Assembly (NCBI RefSeq): GCF_965363235.1
Contig: NC_134840.1
Span: 92,268,416-92,332,415 of the forward strand
Length of the DNA stretch: 64,000 nt
Reading direction: 5' to 3'
Origin: Mytilus galloprovincialis
Taxonomy: Eukaryota > Mollusca > Bivalvia > Mytilida > Mytilidae
Of this stretch, positions 1 to 10,830 are shown one piece after another. The notes below the pieces were generated by a model. The model made no database searches, was not told where the DNA came from, and saw only the letters and a program-made list of their open reading frames with translations. The stretch's first letter is position 1. Each line of letters opens with the position of its first letter. The translations under genes and the position numbers were made by a program.

Positions 1-405
1 GGAGGGTAGTATAACTTACCTAATACTTCACGGTTCAGCTGCTGCTAGCTAGCAAGCTAATTAACCAAAGATAAAATACGTTACTCTAGAGCTAGCTCAA
101 AGTGCATTGATTTTGTTGAACGAGGAATACTGCTTTCTCAAAAGTTACTAAGACAGGGCTATGAATCAATCAAATTAAGGTCATCACTCAAGAAATTTTA
201 CCTGATTTCACTCCCGGTTTTAGTGGAGTTCGTGTTGTTTCTTATTTATTATTTATAACTGTTGATGTAATGTCCTTTGGTTTTGTGAGTCTTTGTTTAC
301 TCCTTGGATTTGATTGTTATTGTCTTTAGCTACACACTCAATAGAATTACTTAGTTTGGAATGAGGAATTCTTGGGTATAGTGTAGAAAAATTAAATGTT
401 TAATA
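1..405. repeat. Degraded foldback-type repeat fragment
   Basis: The first 130 bases (GGAGGGTAGTATAACTTACC, then CACGGTTCAGCT, AGCAAGCTAA and ACCAAAGATA) match in order the right part of the element at 60,071-60,178. No gene is visible in this stretch. Confidence 0.45.
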
Positions 406-804
406 CTATTGCAAGATGAAAGAGCCTGAGATTCTTATATTGTATTTAATACTCTTAACGATCTTTGGAAATTTTAATATCCACATTTGATTCACGCCAC
501 CTCTAAAATATGCAGTTTCACAATAACTATGAATTGATTGCTTGGAAGACCCATCAATATACTTTTGTTTGTAAGGACACTTGCGTAGCTGAGGTATCCA
601 ATACAGTAATAGAAGATCAAGTTCTTTGGTTGAAATTACAAAGGAACATAGAACAGAACTACGATTATCCAGGATTTCCTCTTTAGTAAGTGTACCAAAA
701 TCATTTATCAAGCAGTTTGTGTAATGCGATTTACATACAGATACGATGTCGTTTGTGGTTTTGTTTGTGGGAACAACAGTAACTTTGTCATCAAGGTAGG
801 ACAA
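406..804 (-). pseudogene. Penelope-like reverse transcriptase remnant
   Basis: A 132-codon reading frame includes YWIPQLRKCPYKQKYI followed by a Ser/Lys-rich stretch. This recalls the N-terminal RT region of Penelope-like retroelements, where a (L/I)PK(L/I)HK-type motif precedes the RT core. The upstream part (LDDKVTVVPTNKTTNDIV) also fits that family as found in bivalves. The frame is far shorter than an intact element, and no GIY-YIG endonuclease or RT catalytic aspartates are visible, so I read it as a fragment. Family assignment is from recall of the motif and is moderately sure. Confidence 0.5.
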
Positions 805-1013
805 CTGTTTTTTAACGATTGATTTAGCATGGGTATTGATAGATCCATTCAGTTTTCCAATTCTAATAAGATGCGTTCAACATAACCACTATAGTTTGAA
901 TAACTTAGTGAAAGGACATCATCTGTAAAGCAGAACTTGAAAATCAACATGTTTTCAATCTACATGAGAGGTTCCTTCATAAGTCAACTCGTGTGGAAAA
1001 AACAAGTCGACAA

Positions 1014-1160
1014 GAGGAGTACAGTTGGTTCAGAAATATGACAGTTGCTATCCATCCGTTTGATGTATTTGATATTTTGATTTTGCCATTTGATTTATCA
1101 TTAGGAACTTTCCGTTTTAAATTTTCCCTGGAGTTGGGTATGTTTTTGTTTTTTTACTTT
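1014..1160 (+). repeat. Dispersed repeat, ATATGACAGTTG family (copy 1, partial)
   Basis: The stretch with ATGACAGTTGCTATCCATCC, TTTGATGTATTTGA and GATTTGCCATTTGAT matches, with divergence, three other places in the window (2,731, 50,115 minus and 56,761). The local 95-codon frame is explained by this repeat. Confidence 0.7.
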
Positions 1161-1304
1161 TTCCCATGGGAATGCCGATTGTTTGTTGAAAACACGTTCT
1201 CCAAACATAACAAATATGATGTCAATCAAGAAATCAAAAATCATTATAATGTCAGTTCAGTCCAAGAAATAGGTATTTGATAGAGTGGTTTTTACAATGT
1301 ACAG

Positions 1305-1400
1305 TATACCCCGATACATAGATATAGGAAGATGTGGTGTGAGTGCCAATGAGACAACTCTCCATCCATATAACAATTTAGAAAGTAAACCATTATAGGT
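1305..1400 (-). repeat. Fragment of the GAGACAACTCTCCATCC dispersed repeat
   Basis: The sequence AGATATAGGAAGATGTGGTG followed by GCCAATGAGACAACTCTCCA is the reverse complement of the end of the repeat at 12,530-12,830. Confidence 0.7.
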
Positions 1401-2730
1401 CAATGTTCATGCATATCATTTAAGATGTAGATTAAAACGTAAATTTCCATCATCGCATTAGGAAAAGCATGAGTTTTTGATTCATAAAAACAAGTTCAAA
1501 AAACAATAAACAAAGTTGTTATTGGTCTGTGTCTCTCCTCTGACCAAAAGAGTTACCCTTGACAAAACATGATCATTTGTATAACACTACTCCGGAACAT
1601 TTCCCGGTTTTTTTAAACGACATGCTCTTTTCAGGGTCGGATCCAGAATTTATGAAAAAGGGGGATTCTTTAAAATAGATTATTTATTTTTGGACGATTT
1701 AATGCAAAAAAAAAAACAAACCCAACCGCATATAACTCTTGAAAAACATAATATAATCATTTTTTTGCGACCAGAAAGCATAGTGCTACCCCGGGAGTGA
1801 TATGCCCCCAGGACGGTCACTGCTTTTCCATAAACATATATATTGACATACACATATTCTGTTCCCAAGTAGTACAATTTTTTTTTATCAAATATATTAG
1901 GATATGATATATATTATATCTTGCTCTGACAAAATGAATTAAAAAAAAATTATGTTATACCAGGGACATTCTTTTCTAGAATGAGAGCGTTGATACTCAT
2001 TTTTCACTGTGTCTTTCTTCTATCTCTTGTTATTGTTTGAATCACCTTCCTAGTAATAAGAAATTACAGAGACATCACAAACAGAGTTTCATTTTTTACG
2101 CATATCTGACTTTTAAATATAGACATTTTGAAAAATTGACCAGATTATGTCACATTTAAAAAAAAAACTGAGACGAAAATTTAATCAAGAAAACTGAGAT
2201 CTTACCATGGATATGACTTTCAGATTCTGTCGTCTCCATTTCTCTTCTACTTTTCAGATCTACATGCTTGTACATATCTTGTGGCTATGTCCTCTTAGTC
2301 ATAATTTAAGTCATGCGATTATAAAAAAAAAGTTCTAGTTCTCAGAATAAAATATGGGTATGTCAATAAAATGAATCAATGATATACTAGTATACGAAAA
2401 GAAAAAAGGTGTACACGTGACAGGCCTAAATGCAGCTGGTTTTCCCAAAAGGTATATATATTAATGACCCTAAGGTTGATATAACCTATACTTTTGAAGA
2501 AGAAAAATATGAGAGTGGTGTGTCATCAAATTGATTATCCTAAATGTTTAAATACTTTATATAGGAGAAAAATGTACCCCTATATTTGACACTTTTACCT
2601 ATTTATATGTCGGTTTGTTTTGCTCACACATTGTTGTCAATATAATGGAATTGTATGGTACTATCATATACGTGAGAGGTCTAGCTACCTATTAAGCTAC
2701 CGGTTTAATGTACCGTTTTCGACATATGAA
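1401..2730. other. No gene seen; AT-rich repeat debris
   Basis: Only short frames occur here, and I see no splice-linked coding pattern. A phrase near 1,633 (GGGTCGGATCCAGAATTTAT, then a GAAAAAGGGGG-type tract) has a counterpart near 54,440, which suggests another dispersed repeat. Confidence 0.5.
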
Positions 2731-2870
2731 AATGCCTGTACCAAGTCAGGAATATGACAGTTGTTATCAATTCGTTTGATGTGTTTTAGCTTTTGAATTT
2801 GCCATTTGAATATGGACTTTCCATTTTGAATATTCGTCGGAGTTCTGTATTTTTGTTATTTTGCAAATTT
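2731..2870 (+). repeat. Dispersed repeat, ATATGACAGTTG family (copy 2)
   Basis: It begins AATGCCTGTACCAAGTCAGG and runs through GGACTTTCCATTTTGAATAT to GGAGTTCTGTATTTTTG. It is closely similar over about 140 bases to 56,761-56,900. Confidence 0.8.
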
Positions 2871-2933
2871 TCTCGATAAAGGTACGAGATTATTGATTTG
2901 TTTTTTTCATTCTTACTTCAGACTGTCTTGATT

Positions 2934-3593
2934 CTAACGCCAAGCATTGATTATGTAGACGAAATGCCCATCTAACGTACAAACTTCTAGACACTCATAT
3001 GTCTGGTATCTTTGACGAATTTCACCCTCAATTCTTACCATCATGTACCATGTATTACCTTTTCTTTGCATGGAACGTTCGAACATATGATTTATTATCA
3101 GGTTTGACATAAAAACTAGCCAATCGCTGAAATAAGTCCTCAGGACGCTCATCTGGTTCCAAAAAGATGCTATTAAAATCAAGAAAGTGTCCACCAGTAG
3201 ACTGAAATCCGTAGTGTAGACGAATTGAATGCCAAATAGAATTAATGATGTCGAATTTTTAATTATAGTGTTTCTTGAAATAATCGGACAGTAATTTGCT
3301 ATTTGCCCAAGCATAAGGTCCAAATGTGTGCACTTTTGGGCTGCTGTTCGTCGGTTAGCTTCGGCAACCGCCTCGCCATCGTCAGCAATGCCACGTAAAG
3401 GATTGGCGTTGGTTTTCTTCAGCCATGTAAATCCATCTACAAGGAACACTGCGAAGTTTTGATCAAGGGACAAGGTATATTGTAAGTTTTGTCTCCATGC
3501 TTCAAACGATCTTATTGTTTCAACTTTTGAGAGTGACCATTGTTTTGGAGCACGTGTGCCTGCCATTTTGTAAAGATCAGTTAAGTCCAACAA
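2934..3593 (-). mobile_element. LTR retrotransposon gag-like fossil (broken)
   Basis: The N-terminal half of this frame ([17 protein letters not shown], then [14 protein letters not shown] and [20 protein letters not shown]) resembles the gag-like protein of LTR retrotransposons common in molluscs. Only a gag portion is visible, with no protease, RT or integrase next to it and no LTR pair recognised. The element is broken. A LINE 3' end lies about 45 bases upstream of the gag start, so the LINE probably inserted beside or into this older copy. Family placement is from recall. Confidence 0.6.
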
Positions 3594-3638
3594 TAGAAAA
3601 TGTTGTCGTGTTAGTCAGAATAAATGACAAATTTTCCT

Positions 3639-5395
3639 ACCTGTAAGATACCTGTAAGATCGTTGTGGGGCTCATATGGAAGGATCCTATCCTTTTTAGC
3701 CCACCCTATTTTGGTACACTTTCAAAACTGATACAATCATCAATCCTGCATGATTTGGTGCAATATTTCACACAATTAAAAAGTTATATAGAAAACTATT
3801 TGTGTCCTCATCAATTTCTTAACTGATACATGACTGACTCCCAATGACGGTCTATACTAATTTTAAAGGCTTCCACAGTTTTTGATGAAATAACTTCAAC
3901 TGGTAGGTTATTCCAATCATTAATAATTCGTTGTGAGAAATGTCTTAATCGAAAAGAAGTGTTACATCTAGGTTTTGCTAATTTCCAATTATGCCCACGG
4001 GTATTTGTACTGATGACAGTAAAAAATCTTTCATAAGATATATCTTCGAATCCTTTTAATATTTTGAAAGCTTGTATCATATCACCTCTTCGCCTTCTGT
4101 GAGTTAGGGAAGGTAGTTTAAGTACTTTTAATCTGTCTTCATAGCTTAAATGTCGTATATCAGGAATTAATTTAGTTGCTCTCATCTGCACTTTTTCTAC
4201 AGCATTAATATCTTTCTTTAAATGCGGATACCATATTGTATTTCCATATTCCACGTGTGGTCGTACCAACGCAACGTATAGTCTTAAAAATGTATATTGA
4301 TCTTTAAAGATAAAAGTTCGGTTAATCAGCCCAAGTATACTATTGGCTTTATTTATTTTACTTGATATATGTTGAGAAAATTTAAGATCATTTTGAAAAA
4401 TAATTCCAAGATCCTTTTCTTGTTCATCTTTAATGATATCAATATTGTTCATGGTATAAACATTTTCAGGATTATTTCTTCCATAATGGATTTGTTTACA
4501 TTTGTTCACATTAAATTTCATGTCCCATAACTTGGACCAATCGTAGAGGGCATCTAGATCATTCTGTAAGACATCAGATTTAGAAGTAGGTGCATAAATT
4601 TTAGTATCGTCTGCGAAAATTTTTACTATAGACTCCACAACATCTGGTAAATCATTAATGAATATAATGAAAAGAACAGGTCCAAGTACACTGCCTTGGG
4701 GCACTCCACTAATTACATTTTGCCATTCAGATTTTTCCCCTTTCACCGCAACTTGTTGTCGACGTCCAGTTAAAAAGTCAGTTATCCATTCTAATATAGA
4801 TCCACGAATACCGTATGAATACAGTTTCTTCAATAATCTTTTATGTGGCACTTTATCGAAAGCTTTGGCGAAATCGAGATATAATGTGTCCCAGGATATA
4901 TTATTATCCATATATAATGACCAGTCTTCCATGACATCAAGTAATTGTAATATACATGATCTTCCAGAGCGAAAACCAAACTGTGAGTCTGATAACAAAT
5001 TATTGGTTGTTAAATGATCAATCATTTCCTTCCGTATAACCTTTTCCAAAGTTTTACAAACAATTGAAGTTAGACTGACTGGTCTGTAATTTCCCGCATC
5101 CAGTTTACTACCTTTATTCTTAAAAAGTGGGGTAACTCTAGCATCTTTCCATTCTTTTGGAATTTTTCCAGTGTCAATGGACTTTTGAAATATCAAAGTC
5201 AAAGGTTTTGAAAATGTATTTGCCATACTTTTTACTATTAACGGATGAATATTATCTGGACCCATAGACTTGCTTCCATTTAATAAAAGTAGATATTTTT
5301 CAACTGTTTCCTGCTCACCTTTTACTTCTAGAGTGGAATAATGTTCAAATTGTTGAGTTATTTGAGATGTGGGTTTCTTAAACCGCTGCCGCCAC
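3639..5395 (-). mobile_element. CR1/jockey-superfamily LINE, 5'-truncated
   Basis: The element spans the RT coding region plus a 3' tail of about 150 bases. The tail ends in a short direct repeat (ACCTGTAAGAT twice, 3,639-3,660 on the plus strand), as expected for CR1-type LINEs, which end in short 3' repeats rather than poly-A. The 5' limit is set near 5,395, where RT-like similarity fades; no AP endonuclease or ORF1 is present. The RT frame has no internal stop over more than 500 codons, suggesting a recent insertion. Confidence 0.8.
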
Positions 5396-5421
5396 GCCAG
5401 TAAGCAGAGAAAACATAACAC
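3811..5421 (-). CDS. Non-LTR retrotransposon reverse transcriptase (C-terminal part of ORF2)
   Basis: The 536-codon frame carries the RT blocks in order: NYRPVSLTSIVCKTLEKVI (fingers), SQFGFRSGRSC, motif A YLDFAKAFDKVPH, motif B SGVPQGSVLGPVLF, and catalytic motif C IFADDTKIYA. The tail with RRRRGDMIQAFKILKG and FSQRIINDWNNLPVEV is typical of the CR1/jockey superfamily C-terminus. It would copy its own RNA at a nicked target, but no AP endonuclease domain precedes the RT here, so the copy is 5'-truncated. The first dozen or so residues are probably flanking DNA read in frame. It is not a host gene. Confidence 0.9.
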   Translation of the reverse strand: MLCFLCLLAWRQRFKKPTSQITQQFEHYSTLEVKGEQETVEKYLLLLNGSKSMGPDNIHPLIVKSMANTFSKPLTLIFQKSIDTGKIPKEWKDARVTPLFKNKGSKLDAGNYRPVSLTSIVCKTLEKVIRKEMIDHLTTNNLLSDSQFGFRSGRSCILQLLDVMEDWSLYMDNNISWDTLYLDFAKAFDKVPHKRLLKKLYSYGIRGSILEWITDFLTGRRQQVAVKGEKSEWQNVISGVPQGSVLGPVLFIIFINDLPDVVESIVKIFADDTKIYAPTSKSDVLQNDLDALYDWSKLWDMKFNVNKCKQIHYGRNNPENVYTMNNIDIIKDEQEKDLGIIFQNDLKFSQHISSKINKANSILGLINRTFIFKDQYTFLRLYVALVRPHVEYGNTIWYPHLKKDINAVEKVQMRATKLIPDIRHLSYEDRLKVLKLPSLTHRRRRGDMIQAFKILKGFEDISYERFFTVISTNTRGHNWKLAKPRCNTSFRLRHFSQRIINDWNNLPVEVISSKTVEAFKISIDRHWESVMYQLRN

Positions 5422-5424
5422 ATG

Positions 5425-7964
5425 TGATCGTTAGAAAGGCACATTTAATAATGATCGTGAGGCGGTAAACAGCAAAGGGAAATAACCCATCAATCATACA
5501 TGTATAATATTGACACATGGAGTAAGGGAGATAATACAGATTAATACATGTGACAATCAATCAATACATTGGCGCATACCTATTTCGTTAACCCAAAAAA
5601 ATCAATGTATTAAGATAACAAAAATTTGCACACAGATTGCCCTCCACTAACTATGGAAATTAAGTTATTTTTTTAAATCCTATACTTCGATCTTATAATA
5701 TATTTTCCCTTTAAACGTTCGATTTTAGTTAGGGATGTTTAAAAATTCTTTCTTTTTGCTATTACTGCATGAGAATAGATAAAAATCCAAGTTTACAAGC
5801 AAGGAAAATTAAAAAAGAAAATTTTGTTTTTAAGACAAGCAAAATCACTATAATCACAATTTGTATACCTTTTCAACGAAAGAATTTCAAGCTACTGGTG
5901 TTACGCAGCAGAACGCCATGGCTAAACAAAAGGACCAACAGACAAACAATAGTACACAATACCAAACATAGAAACTAAGACTAAGCAACACGAACACCAC
6001 CAAAAAATGCTGTCTTGTATAGAAACAAAAGGATATGTTTAGTTTTGTGTATATCATTTACCTACATTTATTCCATTTTTTTTTTTTTATAATATTTCAC
6101 TTTAAAATTTACTGTTTGCAATGATGCCTAACTGTAAGGTCCTCCCTATTTTACATAAATTGTTATACTGTCTTTTTATTTTCCCAAGTTGCTGGTCTTG
6201 CTTTTTTTCAAATCAAAACTGTCCTGCCTTTTTTTTTATGATTTCACCATGATACAATCACGTGATTTGTCGATTATACTATTGACTACTGAGTCTACCT
6301 ATTATTAGAAAGTCATATGAAACATAAATTAAAAAAAGAAGTTGAATATGTTTTTATATGGTACCGTATAATTACGAGTTATATAACATTATTGTTAAAG
6401 ACAAATTTAGATTTTATTATTTCAAACGAAGAAGGTAATAATAGATATCATGATTTTTAAAAATGCCATTTATTCATTGCAAGGTTATACCACTTGAATT
6501 GGAGAAGACACATTTAAAATTTTGCAGATATCTGCTGTGGCTTAGTAATCAATATGTCAATATAGCTTCTAGAGCAGAACTAGCCCAGTATCCTATATAG
6601 ATGTCTTTTTTTAAAGCACAATCATTGAAATACTTAGCAAGAATGTCCAGTGATGAAAATAACCCTTTATTTTATGGTGTTTTCTGTTTATCTAAATGGC
6701 TTAAGGGTGTACTTAGGTGAGGTTTTGGCGTTTGTGTCAAATGTTAGGACTCCTTGGTTTTTTTCCATACAATACAAGGTAAAATATTTTGCCCCATAAC
6801 ACCTATTTATTTTTTCACACATGATTTAATAGCTCATAAAAGGCCATTTGCTAAAATTATAGCAGATAGATATACATACTTTAAATAATCATTTGACAAT
6901 CGAAAAACGTATTATTTAAAATGCGAGTAAGTGACCATTTCTCGGAAATAGAAAGGAGTATATAAAAGAATTAAAAGTGAAACTAGAAAAAAATAATTTC
7001 TGCTTTTTCCTCTTGTTTTAAATCAAAGACTTATATGCTAATTTTTAATTTCACTAACTTTTCAACCGACTAATGCCTTATTAATTACAAAGATTTGGTA
7101 CACTAAAACTATCCTAAAGTTTAAGTTGACTCCTTTTCGGGAAGTTATAAAATCGATTCAATCGATGGCATTTGTTTAAGTCATATGAAACCTCAAATTA
7201 AAAAAAATGATGCATATGTTTTTTATAACAAAATGGATAGTTTTCATTATTAAACTTATGTACATATACTTTTTTCTGAAGAAAATTCTTTAATTTGTCC
7301 TTATTTAGAAGAAGTTTTACTTTTTTTTAATTGCTTGTTTCCAGGAAGCAATTCGCCGACATATTTTCCGTATGCAAAGTGACCTTAGCGTGAACCCTCT
7401 CGTAAAAATCCGGTGATCGCAATACGCATGGATCTGTCACTGAAATAAACTATTATCTGATTTTATACTGCACTCGTTCTATTTGAGCAGTCAAAATGCG
7501 TTGACCGTATATTTCTATGTCATAAAGAGTCACTGACCTGATATCCCTTTTTCTCATGAATATTCAAATAGAAATTGCCGAAATTATAATGTATTATTAA
7601 TTATTCATACGACTTATTCAACCTGTTCTTGTTTCCAATGTATACAACGACTCAAACTTATTTCTTTTGCAATTTTTAGAAAAAAAACATATTTCACTTG
7701 TTAATATTTTTGGTTTGCAAACTATATATCATTATGTTTTATGCTTATTGTTGATATTTTAGTTCATTCTCAAACAAACTTGTTCATCATCGATTGCAGG
7801 TTTCAACAGGTAGATGTACATTTCATTGTGCTGTACATTTTTCCGCCTGCATGATATGAGGCCTTTTTATAAAAGGGGGAAGTTTCCCAATATTTAAATC
7901 AAATAATAACATACACACTAAACAACAATTGAAAATGTACTCTTTTAGATTGCAGTATAAAGAC
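5425..7964. other. Gene-free repeat debris
   Basis: No supportable gene is present. Two divergent direct repeats (GTCATATGAAAC followed by an A-rich tract and GCATATG/GAATATG) lie near 6,312 and 7,181. From recall, the stretch with TTAGGACTCCTTGGTTTTTT near 6,745 is also a dispersed mussel repeat. Confidence 0.5.
5900..5995 (-). repeat. Dispersed repeat, CCATGGCGTT family (copy)
   Basis: GAACGCCATGGCTAAACAAA followed by GACCAACAGACAAACAAT and AGACTAAGCAACACGAAC matches 14,085-14,165, and is the reverse complement of the type at 17,395-17,530 (TTTTTAGCCATGGCGTTGGC). Confidence 0.7.
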
Positions 7965-9211
7965 AATAATCACGGTGGGTATGGTTGTCCTGCGAGAGAA
8001 CGTTCTGTGCTGGTGATTCGGTCCTGACGGGTGCTGGTGATCAATGAAAAAATGTAAACAAAGACGAAAATGATGATTTTTTACATTTTCACTCATAAAA
8101 AATGGGAGAAAACAGTTGAGATTTTTCAATTTTGTTTCTTATGGGTTCATATATAAACCATTAAAAAGTTGACCATCTACACTGTTTCAGTAAGCGTAAC
8201 ACAAAAATGCTCATTTTCAGAAAATCTAGAACTGAAAAAATAAAACAAAAATGCTCATAGAGTCCGCTTTCTATACCGCAATCCACACGACAAAACTATT
8301 TTGTGAAAAAACATTGCAATTTATTAAAATTTAGCATTTTCTCAATTTATTCATGTCCTGATACTGTGCTGGTGGGTCCTGTCATTGTGCTGGTGGGTCC
8401 TGATACGGTGCTGGTGATTTTGGATAAGAAGTTGGTCATATTTGAATCAAATGTTACAAAATCAATAAAATTGGGCAGATAATTGTTGTCAATAGGATCT
8501 ATGACTCCTATTTTAGCTCTTGTGCATCCATTTGGCTGTTTAATATGTGTTTTCAAATGATCGTAACTTGTATTACATAATTACATAAAAGGGCAACATC
8601 TTTCGTCAATATAAGATAACAATATATTGTATCTAAAATAAGAATAGTGTTATTAAGATATTAAATACCCCTTACATTGATGCTTCAACAATGATCAAAG
8701 CCCATGCTGCATAGACATGTTTGTAAGCGCTCCGCATACCCCTCCCCATTTCCACCCAACCAACCCTCCTCATTTCCTCCTTCATTGTTACAGTGGTGTA
8801 CCAACACAACAATTTATCACATAAAATAATAACACAAAGACACAAATTATTGAACAACGAATGCTCGCAGGTACTGAAAGCTAGTTCAAAGCCGCATTTT
8901 CAACTAATAGATAAACCATGTTCTCATATACAAAAATCCCAATCGTGTCGATTAAAAAAGTCTCAAAACTTAAGTTCACATTTTAATGTTTGATGAAGCA
9001 GAACTTTAAAAGTGTGCAGTGAATCTTGTGCTCACAACAGTTATTTTCATAATTATATTTACATAAGACTTACAAAGGAATTAAGAAGGTACCAAGAAAT
9101 ATTTTACAGTTCAATTTAATGATCATGAATGGTACGGAAGTTTACATAGGACAAAAAGAAATTGATAGTATTTTTTGGCGAAAGACTTAAACACTTCTTT
9201 GCATTATAAAG

Positions 9212-9491
9212 TACAGCTCTTCTATAAAAGCATGCAAAAAAAAACTTTGATTGACTTGCTTGCTATGTTTGCTTGGATGTTTTCAAACAATAGGTAGGCG
9301 GAGTTTCAATACATACTGGGATTTGATTTGACAAATATAAACTGACAGGAATTGAAGTTAATGTTTATTGTCCAAACAAATTCTAGTATATAGTAAACAG
9401 ACTACTTACCTGTCGTTTAAAAACATCCAAACAATCATAGCAAGCAATTTGATCAATAGTTTGCTTTGCATATATTTATAGAAGAGCTGTA
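9212..9491. mobile_element. MITE with about 80-bp inverted ends (TACAGCTCTTCTATAAA)
   Basis: The left end TACAGCTCTTCTATAAA is matched inverted at 9,475-9,491. Similarity continues inward through GCTTGCTATG and GGATGTTTT on the left and their complements on the right, so the arms are about 80 bases with mismatches. TA at both outer edges would fit a TA target site, as for Tc1/mariner-type MITEs. No coding content is present. Confidence 0.75.
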
Positions 9492-10200
9492 AATTCTAAA
9501 AAAAAATTCTTGTTGTCGTAGATGGTTAAATCTTCAACAAAATCTAAATAACTTTGTTGGAACGAATAAAGGTTTTAAATCAAATTTTCGTGGACTTTTT
9601 AGCTTCCACCCTGACGAGGCATGTTAGCTGTTCGTATGCTGTTGCACCTGACGCACGGAAACTTTCACATTTTCATCTTCTTTTCTGAAATATTTTACCC
9701 AGCTCATACTTGACAGGATTGTTATCCTAGTAAAAAATGTAACCAATGAATTGAACACAAGTTAAAAATTCCACAATACTATATAATTCATTTTATGTGT
9801 CAATTTGTTCGAAAAAGTCGAAAAGAAGAGAGTTTTTTTTAATGTCATGATTATCTGTCGCTTTCTAGATCTATGCTTAGCATTTATTTCAGATGACATG
9901 GACTCCTCACCCTGGTGACCCTGCTGTCTTTCATAACTTTATCCGTATACATATATTAATAGATAAACAAAAGGCTGCAACTGGTATTTTTGGATTTAAA
10001 ATGATTCGTTGTAACGAGAATATTTGTGGTGAATGGAAACTGTGGGGTCAAAATCTTAAATTGCTTATAAATGTTGCTGGACCCAGTTTCGTTATCTGAT
10101 CTGAATTTTCTGAAATGTGCAAGGTAGATAGACATTAGCCTTTTGATTTTTTTTTACTCGGTAAGTTTTGCCCTAATTGCTTGAACTATTGCAATATTAA

Positions 10201-10337
10201 AGCCGATTTCAATGAGTGTGTAGACAAAGGGAATATCTTTGGTTATCTTGCTTGCTGAACAGAAAAGTCACGGTTTAGCTAACAAGCAAGCTAACCAAAG
10301 ATATTACCTTTGCCTACATACTCAATGGAATCGGCTG
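10201..10337. mobile_element. Foldback element with about 60-bp arms
   Basis: AGCCGATTTCAATGAGTGTG at the left is inverted at the right as CATACTCAATGGAATCGGCT. The arms continue through the ATATCTTTGGTTA / TAACCAAAGATAT pairing, leaving a loop of about a dozen bases. The same terminal sequence occurs at 59,829-60,178 with a longer interior. Confidence 0.8.
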
Positions 10338-10611
10338 TAACTAAAAACTCGAATACATTTTAACAGACAGTGGTCATGTTTGTTGATGAATAATGTTTTT
10401 CCTAGATTCACTCTTGAAAAATCATTTGGTAACATTTGGTCAAGTAATTTCAGAAAAGATCTTTTTGTAATTGTGGATGCCAAGACAATACATGAACCTC
10501 ACACAACCCCTCGACACATGTGAGCTTATATATGATCTTATAGCGATTCGGGTTGATAACCAGTTGAAATTAAGCCAGTTTTTTGTGTGTGTAGATTTGT
10601 ATTGTTTTATA

Positions 10612-10830
10612 AAAAAGAAGATGCGGTATGATTGCAAATGAGACAACTATCCACAAAAGACCATAATGACACAGACATTAACAACTATAGGTCCCCGTAC
10701 GGCCTTCAACAATGAGCAAAGCCCATACCGCATAGTCAGCTATAAAAGGCCCCGATAAGACCCTGTAAAACAATTCAAACGAGAAAACTAACGGCCTTAT
10801 TTATGTAAAAAAAAAAAAAAAAAAAAAAAA
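10612..10830 (+). repeat. Dispersed SINE-like repeat, GAGACAACT...CGTACGGCC family, with poly-A
   Basis: Starts AAAAAAGAAGATGCGGTATG and contains CGTACGGCCTTCAACAATGA and GCATAGTCAGCTATAAAAGG; it ends in GAGAAAACTAACGGCC and an A run. It matches 12,838-13,047 and its duplicate at 19,702. The A tail suggests retroposition. Confidence 0.8.

Noticed and set aside
3639-3660. Target-site duplication of the LINE
   Set aside because: The ACCTGTAAGAT pair lies at one end only, so it is a 3' tail repeat rather than a flanking duplication.
8347-8556. 69-codon minus-strand frame with repeated TSTVSGP
   Set aside because: The repeated part is the subterminal repeat of the 3.6-kb element, and the rest shows no recognisable domain.
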